Shown in pieces: positions 11,998 through 25,045 of a stretch of 64,000 nt of DNA (the stretch's first letter is position 1; each line of letters starts with the position of its first letter). Origin of the DNA: Caenorhabditis elegans. Taxonomy: Eukaryota; Nematoda; Chromadorea; Rhabditida; Rhabditidae. The notes below the pieces were generated by a model. The model had not been told where the DNA came from and made no database searches. It saw only the letters and a list, made by a program, of their open reading frames with translations. Position numbers and translations under genes: made by a program. The stretch lies in the NCBI RefSeq assembly GCF_000002985.6, contig NC_003282.8, forward strand, positions 12,338,001-12,402,000. Direction: 5' to 3'.

Positions 11998-14900
11998 ATG
12001 ACTATCTCGTACACTTTGGACGTCTCCCAGACGAATTTGCAAAGCTTTTTCAGCTTATTGTTACGGTGGAGAGGAAGTGTTTGGAAGGTGGGAATTTGCT
12101 CAAAGAGGTCCTCAAATACCGAAACCAAAAATATTTAATTGAATTTCGAATATCATCAAAGGTAGTGTGGGAAGTTATTAATTATTTTTCTCTGCAGGAA
12201 TTTCTAATTAACACTACATATTTATTAAACAAATTCCCAACTCAAGCTGCCCCACCCTCTAAATGTCAATCGTTTTTGACTCAAAAAAAACATAAGAACG
12301 CACATGAACTTTATAAATCCTGTATACTTTCTGTCAAGACCCATATCCTGCCCGGTCCTTGGCCTTTTCCTACTTTTCTTCTTTTTTCTTCTGGATATCT
12401 AACTTCACAATCTCTTTTGCATAAAAGAAAGTTGTAGTTGTATGAATCCAATTATTGCCTCCTCTTCCTCGCCGTTGTGCTCCATTCGAGCAAAACACAC
12501 CCACACATTTTGTGACGTGGAACCGTAGCTGAAGCCTATAAATTATCGGAAAATGGCTGCTTCTAATGGAAAAGGGAAACAGACTTCCTGGTACTAGGGG
12601 ACCAGGGAGCATACAATAATAGATCTGAACGGGCGAAAATTAAAGAAATTTCAGGCAGTATTTGGACAACTTGCAGTATGGACGGCTGTATTTCTTCTGA
12701 TCAGTTGCATTTATCGATACATGTTATCCCCATCACAACAAGAGTAAGAAAATATTGAAATTTTATTTAATTCAAGTACATTTTTCCAGTGTATTTGAGC
12801 AATTGATACGGTACTTTGACAACAAGCTAGATGCAAATATTCCGCTCACATTTCTTCTTGGATTCTTTGTTTCATTTGTTGTTGCAAGATGGGGATCTAT
12901 TCTCAATGGAATCGGGTGGATTGATGAGTTAGTTTTTATGAAGTTTGTACATCAGTTTTAGTACGCAAAGCCTTTAAAAGAAACTTGAGTCCATTTTACA
13001 GATTAGAATATATTGAATTTTAAAGATATACACAGCATATTGCGGGCTTGTTTGCATACTGGAAATTAGGAATTTCTTGGAATAAAAATGCCCACCACTG
13101 TTCAAAATCCTGCCCTAAAACTGATAAGCATTTTTGAAAATCTATAATAATAAGTCGGAAGTATACTGATAAAGAACAGTATCCTAAAAAGTTACTCGTA
13201 TTTCTGATAGATGTACCAAAAATCCAGTGTATAAAACGTTCACAATTTCCAATTTTTCAGTGCATCCCTCCTCTTCGCCACCTACATCCGTGGAGCCGAC
13301 GAAGAAACTCGTGTGATCCGTCGTAACCTCGTCCGTTACCTCGTTCTCTCACAAGCCCTTGTCCTCCGTGACATCTCAATGCAAGTACGAAAACGATTTC
13401 CAACAATGGACACGTTGGCAGCATCAGGACTGATGACTCATGAAGAAATGGATATTCTGGATCATATCAAGGATCCATACAGTAGATATTGGACATCAAT
13501 TCAATGGAGTTTAAATTTGGTGTACGAGTGTCAAAAGAAAGGAAAAGTTGATAGCTACTATCTGATGAATAAAATTGTAGATGAGATTGGCAAGTTCCGA
13601 CATGGACTTGCGTCTCTTCTGAAATATGATTGGGTTCCAGTGCCTTTAGTTTATCCACAGGTTTGTGAAGGGTGTTACAGTATGAAAATTAGTATTTGAA
13701 ATGAATATTGCAGGTTATTTTTCTGGCTGTAAGAATATATTTCATGATTTGTCTGATCGGACGGCAGTTCATTGTTACTGGGCCAAATCCATCAGGGGTA
13801 AGTTTTTGAAATCAAATTGAGGGGGGTTTCACATTTGTCGGGGTCTTGCCTATAAAATCATTGGTGGAACTCCGGTTATTTGATACTTGTCAAGTTATCT
13901 TTAAAAGTGATTGGCTCAATAGTGGAAAAAAAGTTCCCCAGTAGAAACTAGCTGGCATGTAGGCAGGCAGGTAATTGTGTGCCTTCCTGGAAGTCTTCCA
14001 TTAAACTATCACAAGTGACAGTAACTAACGTGTTTTTTGGTGTAATCACCAGGCAAGTGTAAGTCGGTGCATTTTTCTTGTGATGGTTTACATTTTCCTG
14101 TTTAATTGAAAACATAAACTCCTATAAAATTTAAATTTCGAATCTTTATTCCCATTCCATTTTTCAGATTGACCTATGGCTTCCGATCACCACAATGGTA
14201 CAATTCCTAGTTTATATGGGTTGGATGAAAGTAGCAGAAGCCCTCCTAAACCCATTGGGTGAAGATGATGATGATCTAGAGTGTAATTATATAATCGATA
14301 AGAATTTGATCGTGAGTTGATATGTAGATATTGGAAAACGACTCGGTTCGGGTTTCTTGCATGAGCTTAGCGGAATGAATTTATCTATTAGTTAACTGTG
14401 TAGTAGATTAATGTAGAGTTTTTTACTGGAAAAGTCTTGTGCTGGTCCCCGGTTCTTTAAAGCTGAAGCGGTGTGAATGGGGAGGTTCAAAAACTCAGAA
14501 TAGTCTGAAACTCAAAAAAAAAGCAAACGAAAAAATCAAGACATTTGAGATTTTTCAATTGTATGTAGATAACGTCTTTGTTTGTATACCCTCCAAAATA
14601 AAAATAAAAACTATTTTTAAAGTTTGTCATTCCATTCTTATGTTTTTCTCTAGTGGAATACTAATTTTCAGACTATTTAGTGTTATTAAAACCAAAACCC
14701 TATTCACACTATTCCACCATAAATTGGAAAATTTTAAAGAAAAATACATGTACATAGATGGGAATAAAGTTAACTTCTAATAACCTGTACCCACCGAAAT
14801 ACTTAATTTTATTTAAATATAAACTGCTCAAATATATCACTTTCCAAAAAATCAATAGCCCACAGTTTTCTCTCGTGAATCACCAGCACTTCACTTTTTA

Positions 14901-17493
14901 TAATCGTAGTTGTGATACACAATATTCCGAAATCAAATTTTCCAAATATTTTCCTGATTTTCTTCATTCTGTAACTTTATCGTTTTCATTTTTTAGTTTT
15001 TCCTTTGTTTTAGACCGGTTTGTCAATTGTGGACACCATGTGGAAGCACGATGATGTGAGTTTTTGTGGCATGCATGCTCAGTTTTTTTTTTGCATTTTA
15101 CTATTGCTCTCTTAGATTTTTACAGAGTTTTTGACACTTTCAGACCGGTTACTCGATGGTCGAAGAGCATATGGCAAAAACGCCGGCTCAGAAGAAGGAT
15201 GAATTTTGGGGAATTGATAAGATTGCTCCTTTGTATTCTATGGAGTCGGCTGAAAGATCAGTACATCCGTTGGTGGGAAGCGCAAGTAAAATTAAGTAAG
15301 GAAAGCAGTTTTGATATGGATAATCGAATAAGTTTATTGCAGTTTGGTAAAGAATAAGAAGGAAATCGTTATGACTCCGCACAAGAATAAGCTCAGCGAG
15401 CTGGATCCTTCAGAGCAGGTGAGTTGGATCTAGGGAATTGATACGCTTTTCCATATTAGACTTTAACAGTAGGCAGGCACGTCTTTATGCCTGCCTGACA
15501 GTAGGCAACACAAGATAGTCTTAGGTCGCCTTGTGTGCCCAGTCTAGGTACAACCCTGTAGAAGTTGCCTTGTAGGCACAAGACTGGCTCGGGTTGGCTT
15601 CTTCCCACTTTTTTTTACTAATATTTAAACTTTACTCTCGGCGCGGGCTTGTCTTTAAAATCACGAAGAAATTCCAAAATTACAGAAAACGTATCTCCGC
15701 CGGGTAAATGTATCCGATCACAATGCAAAACACGCGAAACAACGTGGACTTGAAAGAGCCAACTCGCCGGATAAATGCTTGAGCAAAATGAGATCAAGAT
15801 CGAAGTGAGTACACTATTTATCATATTTTACAGTTTCCACTGCACATTTTAACCTTTACCTTGAACCAGTAACATTACTAAACAAAATCGATTTAGATCC
15901 GAATTGCAATATATTCAATTCTATGAAAAGTAAGTGATCGCATGTCTCTCTGGTAAATAGTCAATTTTTCAATATTGCTAAAAAGTTTGAAGTTTCGTGA
16001 TTTTTTTAAAGTAACTAGAGCGTTTGTTTTTTATGATTCACAGAATAGCGTTTATAATGGATGAATGGGAAAATAATAAAATAATATTTTTTCAGCGGAA
16101 AGTTCAGAACATCTGCAAATGGATCACAAAACGGTGTTGATCTGTGGACACGAGCTGGTGAGTTTTGAAGTAAAAATATTTAGAAATTGTTTTGAATTGG
16201 GGAAGAGTTGATGACGTGGGAAAACTTTTTTTTGTGATTTTTGCCAAGGAAAAACAGAAAACTTATTCTTCGTTGCGAGACCCATCCGAATACATCCTTG
16301 TCCCATTAAGTACAAAATTCGAAAAATTTAATAAATCTCAATAGATTTTCACAGTTATTTTGGCGCGGAAACTCAAAGTTGGTTAGTCTGGACTCTAGAG
16401 AAGTTCAAAGTCAAAAATATTCCACGTCATCCAACAAACTTCCACTATGAATAATTGATTTCCCTGATTGCCAACTGCCCACTTCTTTGCAAATCCAAAA
16501 ATCCAGATTCCCCTGATGATTCTTCACACGATTCGTGCTCTCATTCAGGTTCAATTATCTGAATAAAAACCTCCTCCTAATCCTCTTCTCTCTATATATA
16601 TCAAGTTCTTTATTCTTGGTGAGTAGTTGATCCCCTTCTCTTCCTCTTTCATTTCTATCCAGTGTGTCTTCCTGATTGTGCAAATTCAAGTCCCTCAATC
16701 TAGTGCATCCCCTCATTCCACGTGGCTTCTCATCCTATTATGATTCGTTTCATTCTAATCCAATATTTTCAAATCTTTTGTGGTTTTACCCTAAACGCAT
16801 GAAACGAGTGAAGTTATAAATATTTATTGTATATTCAACAGAAAAGCCTGGTAGTGCGGTAGAGCGCGTTTTTTGTACTTTTAAATTCCAAAATTTTAAA
16901 TGTTTCATAAAATCATGAAAAAAAACAGAAATTCAGAAGTACAAAGTAATATTATAAGTTCACATATTTCTGTAACTCAGACTCAAAGGTGCACAGGAAA
17001 ATACGGTTGGGTCTTGCCGCGAAAGAAGTTGCCACTTTTTTCTTTTTTTCTATTAAAATTCTTTTTGAGACCGTAAAAGCGAAAAAACAAAGAAATTTGT
17101 AAAAAGCACAACATTAATTTTTGTTCGCCCCATCTGAATAAATCCGTGCGGCTAAATAAAGTTGAGAGAAATGATATTTTGAAAGGAAAAATCTGAAATT
17201 TTGAAAGCTTGGTTTTTTTCGATTTTCAAGGAACCAAAATTATTTTTTTGCTTGCAGAATGAATAATTAGTAATTAACTTTTTTTCAAAAATACTCCTCG
17301 TGCAACTGCGCTCTACCGCACCACCATCCTTTTTCGTTGATTCTACAATATTCGAGCAATTTCTGAATATTGAGCATAATCTTTTTCAGGTGACATTGAA
17401 ATGAACGTTGCCACATCGAATCCAAATCAAGTGCATCCACATTCAATTGCCGTATTTCCACCAGAAGAACAACAGACAACATCTCGACATTAA
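11998..17493 (+). CDS. Bestrophin family anion channel
   Basis: Bestrophins are pentameric calcium-gated chloride/anion channels of plasma or ER membranes. I reconstruct 12 exons in consistent phase: 11998-12087, 12655-12743, 12790-12927, 13261-13660, 13714-13797, 14168-14311, 15014-15055, 15144-15295, 15343-15418, 15686-15804, 16096-16157, 17390-17493, giving 499 residues. The N-terminus MTISYTLDV and the RWRGSVWK segment are classical. [19 protein letters not shown] is the pore-neck helix; the calcium clasp GEDDDD is at residues 298-303, followed by Leu304 where vertebrate proteins have Phe. The C-terminal third is hydrophilic and variable, as usual. A TTTCAG at 11940-11945 lies about 50 bases before the ATG and is a likely SL1 trans-splice site. 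This looks like ZC518.1 from remembered order; the exact best-N number is unknown to me. The last intron (1.2 kb) carries a palindromic repeat. Confidence 0.92.
13951..14003. repeat. Dispersed TAGGCAGGC-type repeat in bestrophin intron 5
   Basis: GCTGGCATGTAGGCAGGCAG followed by GTGTGCCTTCCTGGAAGTCTTCC. The tail matches the GGAAGCC/GAAGGCTTC tail of other copies. Confidence 0.6.
15468..15600. repeat. Tandem/inverted TAGGCAGGC repeats in bestrophin intron 9
   Basis: CAGTAGGCAGGCAC and ATGCCTGCCTGAC form a hairpin with an eight-base loop. Two further blocks follow, GTCGCCTTGTGTGCCCAGTC and GTTGCCTTGTAGGCACAAGAC. This is the largest array of the family in the window. Confidence 0.65.
16847..17325. 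repeat. Inverted-repeat element in bestrophin last intron
   Basis: The left end has GGTAGTGCGGTAGAGCGCG (about 16850-16868) and the right end has TGCGCTCTACCGCACCACC (about 17307-17325), near-perfect inverted complements about 480 bases apart. The interior is AT-rich without an open frame. This has the form of a non-autonomous palindromic element; it ends only about 65 bases before the last exon. Confidence 0.7.
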
Positions 17494-18284
17494 ACAATAT
17501 TTCCCCCTCCAACTGAGACCCCCCATTATATAATTCCGCAAGCTCTGTGATATTTGTCTCATTGATCCGGTTATTTATGTCTTTTCCAATCAGCCGGAAA
17601 ATCATAACGAGTATTTATTTTTGTGTATAATAGTTTTGGTTTTTTGTTTCAAAATTCAATGTTTTTTCAACTCAAAAACCATAGATCCTTGGAAAAAAAA
17701 CTTGATAATAAAACTGTTCACATGAGTTTTTGCTACAAAAGTGCAAAAAGCAACAAAAAATCGTAATAAATATTGCTATTTTGAAAAACCAAGAAAAAAG
17801 TAACATTAAAATCCTAACGGGGGTCGGCTGGATGATTGAACAGGAAATTTGAGGGGAAGGAAAAATGATAATAATAATAATTAGAAATACACTTTGGTAT
17901 TTATCACTTTATCGATTTTTGGAAGAATTTTGGAAGACGGGCGACAAATAAAATGTATGGTGAGGCAGGGCCAAAAATGGTTGAAATATTTAGAGGATTT
18001 TCAAGAGACGGGGAGAATAATCACAACTAGAAAGAAAAAACACAAAATCAATTGATAAACCCATATCCGTTCAACTCGAGCACATTGAAGAAAGAACGGA
18101 ATTTTCAAAAAAAAAAGAGAAAATAAGAACAATAATAATAATAATTACGGAGAAAGAAAAAACACCAAAGCAAAAAAAGACATGGGACACTGTTGGGAAA
18201 CGGGAACAAAAAAGAGGGAATGGATATGTCACACGGATGAACTGACTGATGATGGGAACGGCATGGAGGATGAAAATTGATCAA
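17494..18284. other. 3' flanks between convergent bestrophin and sec-24.2 genes
   Basis: Non-coding. AATAAA at 17707-17712 is a plausible polyadenylation signal for the bestrophin transcript. The rest is AT-rich with two short AATAAT/ATAATA runs (about 17868-17881 and 18130-18146) and purine-rich blocks. Confidence 0.6.
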
Positions 18285-21200
18285 CTAATTACCACTAATC
18301 TCTCGTTTCAAATGCTGCAGGAATTCTACATATGAATGTGTTGATTCTGACCGATCATCGACAAGTCGCCGTACAAACACGTCACGGAGAGGCGAGTGTT
18401 CTCTGCAAAAATTAATTTTTTGAGCAAATCTGATTTTTCCATCAAAGCTTTGAGTGAAACTTTTCAAGAGATATTTCAGATTTTTCAAAGCAAAACTCTA
18501 CAAAGATTTATGTTTCAAAATACGATACCCGGTCTCGAAGCGTCCTCAAATTCAAATCAAAGCATGCGCCTTTAGGGAGTACTGTAGCTGATAACAATAC
18601 GTTTTTCACCCGTTTCTTAAATCTTAAGTTATTTTACACATTTGCACAAACTATACGATAAATTCTTTAGAAATGTGTAAAAACGTATACCACGCTCAAA
18701 ACATAGAGTTTGGAGTAGCCTTTAAAAAATACAGTAGTAATTTTAAAAAGCGTATATCCTTTTTCATTTAAACAAATACTTGGTTGTGTTGAGATCGAAA
18801 ATCGCAAATTTTTTCAAACGGCTCTGAGTTTTTATTTGGCAAAAAAATTTAGAAAATCAATAAAAACTTTTTTTTCAATAAATGTTAAATTAAAGACTTA
18901 CTTAATCGTTATTATTGGTCCCAGATAGAATCGGAATTGTGTGACTTGCTTGAAGAACGCGTGCACTCTTCTCGACAATTCATTATCTCTTTCCAGAAGG
19001 GAATACTGTAATTTAAAATGTTTTTAAAACTATTCAATTGAAATCTCACCTCATCAATATCATTATACGTAGAAGTTCCGAAAACATTAACCAGGAAACC
19101 TGGATCTGCGGATGAAGCCACGTAGACAAAGGCAATAGTACCAGTTATCATCAGATAGACACCTCCACGACTGATATGCTCGAATGATAGTGGTAATGCT
19201 GGTGGCGACTGATCTTCTGGCATTGAGGCGAGTTCGTTGAGCCGATAGAGACGTGGATAAATGTCAGACAGAATTTGGTCCAATGGACTGAATCGCATCA
19301 TCAACATTGCGCCGGCTCGTTCATCTAGGCGGATGCCACGAGACGAGGAGAATGCTGGCTGAAAATTAATTATTTAAATTTATTTAGTTTTTACAAATCA
19401 AGGCTTACATGTTTGAGCATAGCCAGCACATAACTTGGGAAGAGCCGAAGATGACCGACACGTGGAACAAGCATTCCACTTCCTCTCGATACAGCCTTCT
19501 GATATGCTCCAACACTGTCGACAACTGCATTTACAAGTGCTTCTCTTGAATCAGCAAGTGAACTTCCAGTCATAGATCGTTCTACTCCAATTTTAGCCAG
19601 ATAGGATACCGTAGCTTTCAGATCAAAATTATTGTAAAGTTGAAGTAGATCACCAGTTGTTGGAAGGCACATTGTATGTACTCGAATACGACGATCACCT
19701 TTACTCGATGTATAGAGTAGTGCTGACTGGAAGCATACATATTGCGGAAGCTTCTCTTCGAGTGTCACTTGAGCCGCAAGTGCAGAATCTGGATTCACGT
19801 TGGCAAGTGCCAAAAGATCTGGAGATCGGACGAAGAAGTTTCCGTAGAAACCGGTTAGAGCGAGGCCACGAGACGTTCGAATACGAAGAACTGCTTCAAA
19901 TCCGAGTTTTCGTGTCAAATATCGAGTGAGAGTCCGTTCGAATCGTTTTACTTGATGGATATCATTTCGATAGTTGTAGTTCGGGAAATGGTAGACACAT
20001 CCTGTCGAGAACTTTGCAATTTCAGCTGAAAATGGAATTATTTTCAATCATTTTGAATTTAACTTTCAAATTTGACAGACAATTTGAAAGCTGCCCCGGA
20101 TTTGTGGTGTTTCAGACATTTTCTACATTTTTTTAACGAAAAACTGGAATTTTTTCGGATTCAGCATCTACAAATTAACACCTTAAAATCGAGAAAAAAA
20201 ATTTTGGAAAATCGATCTAACTACGATTTATTAACTGTTTGATTTTTTTTTTTAATTTTCCAGGTATCAAGATAAAAACTGTATTTGCAGAGGTTTTTTG
20301 ATACACCGAATCTGAAAAATGTCAGTTTTTCGTTTTTAAAAAATTTGACAGCATCCCCTCACCAATAAAAGGAATTCTCCAAAAAAACCTACAAAGAGTT
20401 GCCAAATCAGCATATTGCGTGTTGAACATAAACAGATCAAGGCAAATCTGCGATCCGGTGCACTCTAACGATAGAGCTTTGTAGAAATCGGTTGCTGGCC
20501 CCAAATTCTGACCACCTTCCGTCGATTCTTCTCTGCTTTTCAGTGCTCCTAATCCAAGATTTGGTAGGCTGACTTGGAAGATTGATATCCTTCCTCCAAC
20601 TTCTTGTATCATGCTCTGCGCGAGCTTCAATGCAGATCCGAGGCAATTTCCATTTGAAGTTGGGCCGATTTGAGAGTAGAATTCGGGAAGTTGCTTGATA
20701 AAAGTTCGAATTGTATCTTTGAATTTCTTCATAGGAACAAGCAGTGATGTGACTGATGGAAGAAAAGCGTCATCGATATCGTCTACAATCATTTCATTCG
20801 GATACCGCTTATTACTAGAAAATGAGAAGAAATGCAAGCATTGATCGACAGCAATGAAGCACACTTGAGAACGATCATCTCCTGGCATTTGATCTATATT
20901 GATGAGAAGTTGCTCGGCAAATGTGTGTAAATAGCCTGATTGAATTGCTGCAGCACTAATATCAATCACGAATACATAGACAGCAGGTTGAGGTGGACGT
21001 AACTGAAATCGCTTGTTTAAATTTAGAAAAACATCGTTTAAAATATGAAAATACCATGTATTCCGATGGAGCAATAAATTCAACCGTCGCATTTTGAATT
21101 TCCGGTCTGTTTCGAGGATCTCCGAATGCTTTTGTCACTGGGTCCCAGCAGAAATCATCAGGCACTGAAAACAAAAAATGGTTTTCGCATTTTCTCAATT

Positions 21201-22769
21201 TCACATTTTTCAGTCAACATACGGTCGTTATTTCTATTACAGAGATTGCATTTCCAGTGTCGATGATCAGGAAGATATACATATGGATTAATATATGTCC
21301 GACAATACCGACAACGTACAATATTCGATGTTTGTATAATATTGAGATTCTTAACATCTCGGAACGGATGAAGTGTTATTGCAAATGGTAATCGACTCTT
21401 TTTCAGTAGTTCTTCTGTTTGTGGAACTTGGGCGAGTGTTGAGCGGAAAATACTGAAGAGAAAATTATTAATATTTCTAATATCTGCAATAGTAACGATT
21501 CTGGATTTTTGCTTGTATAGACTCAAAATTTGGTCAGATGAACCAATTTCTTGATGCGAGATAATCGATCAAAATATGCAATAAAGGATTTAAACTAAAT
21601 AAAAGTCAAATTCCGACAGCTGCGATTCGAGATTTTAGCTGATATCAGCCAGTAGCGAAGGCATTTTTGAGAAGTCTCACTACGAAATTCGTCCATTCGG
21701 CCACATTTTGAGTTTATTTATACAAACAGAATTCCTTCTTCAAGAGAAAATCCTCACTTTGGATCAACATGAGCATTCGGATTCGCGACTTGTTGAGGAA
21801 TCTGAATCTCGATATCTTCAAAACCAAGTTGTTGAACATTTCTTTCAGCAATCAGATCAATTATATCATTGCGATACCCGCCCATTTGTTGCTGAGGACC
21901 AGGAGCTCCGCTCATGTTCTGAAAATCAACTTTATACGGGGAAATAACAAATATGAATAAACCATTTGTCCAAATTGCTGATTCATATTTTGCATTTGAG
22001 GTTGTGGGACTTGTGGTTGACCATACTGTGAATTTTGCTGTGGCTGGGGAGGATATCCTTGTTGCTGTGAAGCCGGAGGATAAGCAGCTGGTGCTTGAGG
22101 CCGTGGAGCCATTTGTTGCTGATAAGAAGGCGTTGGAGTTGGTGCCGGTGGAGGTTGAGCAGCAGGAAATGGAGCAGGTCGGGCTGAAGCAAGTGCAGAT
22201 GGGATCGGAGGCTGAATACTTGGAGCTGCTGAACCAACTGATGGTGGTGGAGTTGGAAACGCTGGCGGTCGGGACTGAAATAAAACATTCAATTCTTCTG
22301 TATATGCAGTATTAACCATACCACAGCTGGTGGTGGTGGAGCATGATGGCCGTTCATAGAAGGCTGAGTAGCGGGTGAAAAGGACGGTGGTTGATGAGAA
22401 AATCCTGCAGAATGAGCTGGAAAAGCTGAAGCTGCAGTTGGATAATTTGGCGCAGCATGGTTATATTGATAACTTGGTGCTCCATTTGGGATTTGAGATA
22501 CGGGTTTCACCTGAAAATAGAAAATTAAGGAAGGAAATGGAAATATGAAAGTAAAGATGAGAATCAATACATACCGGCTCTTGCGAAGTCGTTGCAGTCG
22601 GAAAAGGAAACGGATTGGCTGCATAATTGGGAGGAGCATTATTTAACGGAGCCGCAGATGGTTGAGAAAACTGACTGAATTGTTGGACGTGTTGATATTG
22701 TTGATTCTGGTTTTGACCGTACGCCTGCGGAAATCCAACGTTTCCCGGCGCTGTCGGTATATTCGACAT
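18285..22769 (-). CDS. sec-24.2: COPII coat cargo adaptor Sec24
   Basis: Sec24 pairs with Sec23 in the inner COPII coat and binds cargo export signals at ER exit sites. Eleven exons in phase (minus strand): 22769-22575, 22510-22322, 22274-21963, 21918-21758, 21452-21223, 21164-21055, 21002-20393, 20025-19409, 19358-19050, 19005-18902, 18402-18285, giving 984 residues. Residues 1 to about 270 are Pro/Gln/Ala-rich and disordered. The zinc finger CRYC...CNLC starts near residue 333; the vWA-like trunk follows (QPAVYVFVIDIS), then beta-sandwich (KFSTGCVYHFPNY), helical and gelsolin-like parts (GGVYLMITGTIAFVYV), ending in an SYVEFLQHLKREI helix. A TTTCAG acceptor 25 bases before the ATG suggests trans-splicing. 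Of the two C. elegans Sec24 genes, the ccr-4 neighbour is, from memory, sec-24.2. Confidence 0.93.
18517..18548 (+). repeat. GTCTCGACACG-type repeat in sec-24.2 last intron
   Basis: AATACGATACCCGGTCTCGA is a variant of the dispersed element TACGGTACCCGGTCTCGACA. It lies inside the 499-base intron before the final sec-24.2 exon. Confidence 0.55.
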
Positions 22770-25045
22770 CCGTCGATAGCTCGTGTAACCCGCTGAAATT
22801 GTATAATGAAATTATATTGCGAGAAAAGAACAAAATAAAACAAGTTCACAACGGTAGATAAATATTTAGCTGACGAGACGAATGAACGTGGCGAAAGAAA
22901 TTTAATCAATAACTTCAGAGAGTACGGTAGATTTAGATGGGTGCAAACAGAATGACGAACAAATGCACAACTAGAGAAAATCAGTGATCACATTTTTTTC
23001 TAATTTTTTTTGCGCGAAAAACCAGCATACTGCTGAACAAATATAATTTATTTTTGGCGCAAATATCGTTTAAATGTTCACTTCAGTTTTTAAAGTCATT
23101 ATTTTCATTTTCAGCAAAGTTTATAGCGTTTAATAATTAATTGCTCTTGAAATTTGCCTAACTTCGCAACGCTTCGAAATTTCGCGACTCTCTTCTCACC
23201 GGCGATCTTTAGAATAGATTTTACAACGTAAACAAAAATATTTATGACAATATTTTCTGATTTTGCTCGAGTATCTCATTGAACACGAAGAATTACGCCA
23301 TGGAAGGCGACCTCAAGCGCGCGATGCACACAGACACTAGCGTCTCGCGCTCTTTCTCTTTGCCTCGCTGGAAATTCTTTTTCATTTTGCCTTCTTCTCT
23401 CGCCACACATTGGCGTCGTCGGTTTCTGCTTCATTGTGAAACGTGGATTTTGCGCTGAAATCAATAAAATCACTGTTTTCTCGCTTTCTCTTTTACTCTT
23501 CACTCTCACTCTCAATTTCCACGTAATCCTTGAAATAATTCAGAGGAGCGGAACAAAAAAGAACATTTACTGTACGAAAAATAGGAGAAGAGGTGGAAGA
23601 ATATCGCCGAGAGGGAGGCCCTCGTATGAACAAAGCGAGAGAAGATCAGCAAGATGTTAAATAATTTTCATAGCGTTCAACACAGGTTTTATTAGTAAGT
23701 GAGAAGAAAGTTCCAACTCAGCAATTGGATCAAAAATCGATAATGGAGGGTGTTTTGAGTGTTTTAGTGTAATATAAATGAAAAATTGTCAATTTGATAA
23801 AGGTTTCCGAATGTGAAAGCTTCCCCCGAAACTGGTGTTCCTGGATTCTGTAAAAAGTGCGGTTGGCAGAAAACATTGAATGCATACCGTAGTTAGATAC
23901 GCAGGCATCGCCGCGTTCGCCCGGCCAAGCCTCTATTGGAGCGACCGCCACCACCGCAGAGTGAGAGCGGACACCGTTCTCCAATTGTGTTTCTTAAAAT
24001 AACAATATTTTGTTACTATTTCAGCCAAACAATCACTTCTGGCGGATGACCGGTATTTTAAATGGTCAGAGTGTTAAAAAGGTACTTTTTGAACCGAAAA
24101 AGTGTCATTTAAATGTATCTTGTGTCAATTCTCGAGAGAAATTCCACACAATTTAGTTAGAAAAACTCAAACTTACCTTTTAATAATTTTAAAATCACAT
24201 TTTGAAAATTTAATTAAATAAAATTACTATTTAGATCAACATAAAAACGGTTTTAATTTTTTAAACTGAAATTCAAAATTTTAAAATTAAAATAAAATAA
24301 ATTCATAAATTAAAACTATCTGTTGACTTTAATAATTTCAAAAAAAAAAAATTAAAAATGTGGTTATGCCAGTGGCCAGCGTGTATCTCTGATGAAATCA
24401 TCATCGGTCGCTTCAATATCGATTTTTCGCGGCGGGCCCGCCATCTGCCGTGTACATTGTCGACCACGGACACAGACAGAGCATCATTCATTATTTTTTA
24501 ACTTTTTCTAACCTACCTGTTAGTACTTTTGTCGGTCGGTGTAAGTTTTCAAGATTTTATCAACACCGAAATTAGATACGGATGATTTAAATCGGGTTTC
24601 GTAAGAAGATTGAAAATAAAGTTAGCAAATATTTTCTAAGCTCGTCGTCACAATTAAATCGATAATATGAAACTGAACTCTATAATGAGGCTTCTCAAAA
24701 AAATTCCCAAAAATTCTTTGATGGTGGGTAAAAATTAAAAAAAAAAGAGCCATTTTTTGCTAAAATCTAAAATTTCGTCGCCCTGTCCTTGTCGCAGCAG
24801 CAGGAATCTAGTTTTTCTCCCCTTTTATTGCATATTTTCTTATAGTGTGTTAATTCGATTAAGCACATTTAAAGTCGATAGGCATTCAATTATCGATTTG
24901 AAATGTGCCAAAATCTACGAATTAACGCGATATACGCGACGAAAATATGCAATAAAAGGTTGTTTTGGGTCAGTTTTAGTATTTTTAATCTAAAAAAATT
25001 CATTGGAGAATGTTTTAAATAAAATATTTTAATTTCAGTGATGTA
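22770..25045. other. Divergent intergenic region between sec-24.2 and ccr-4
   Basis: About 2.3 kb separates the two start codons. 23.2-24.0 kb is relatively GC-rich with CTCTTTCTC blocks, and 24.36-24.48 kb is also GC-rich, both consistent with promoter DNA; the remainder is AT-rich. ORFs here are short and unrecognised. TTTCAG at 25033-25038 precedes the first ccr-4 coding exon and may be either an SL1 acceptor or the acceptor for an upstream leader exon that I cannot place. Confidence 0.5.

Noticed and set aside
21953-22315. 120-codon plus-strand frame opposite sec-24.2 exon 3
   Set aside because: Shadow of the Pro/Gln-rich exon.
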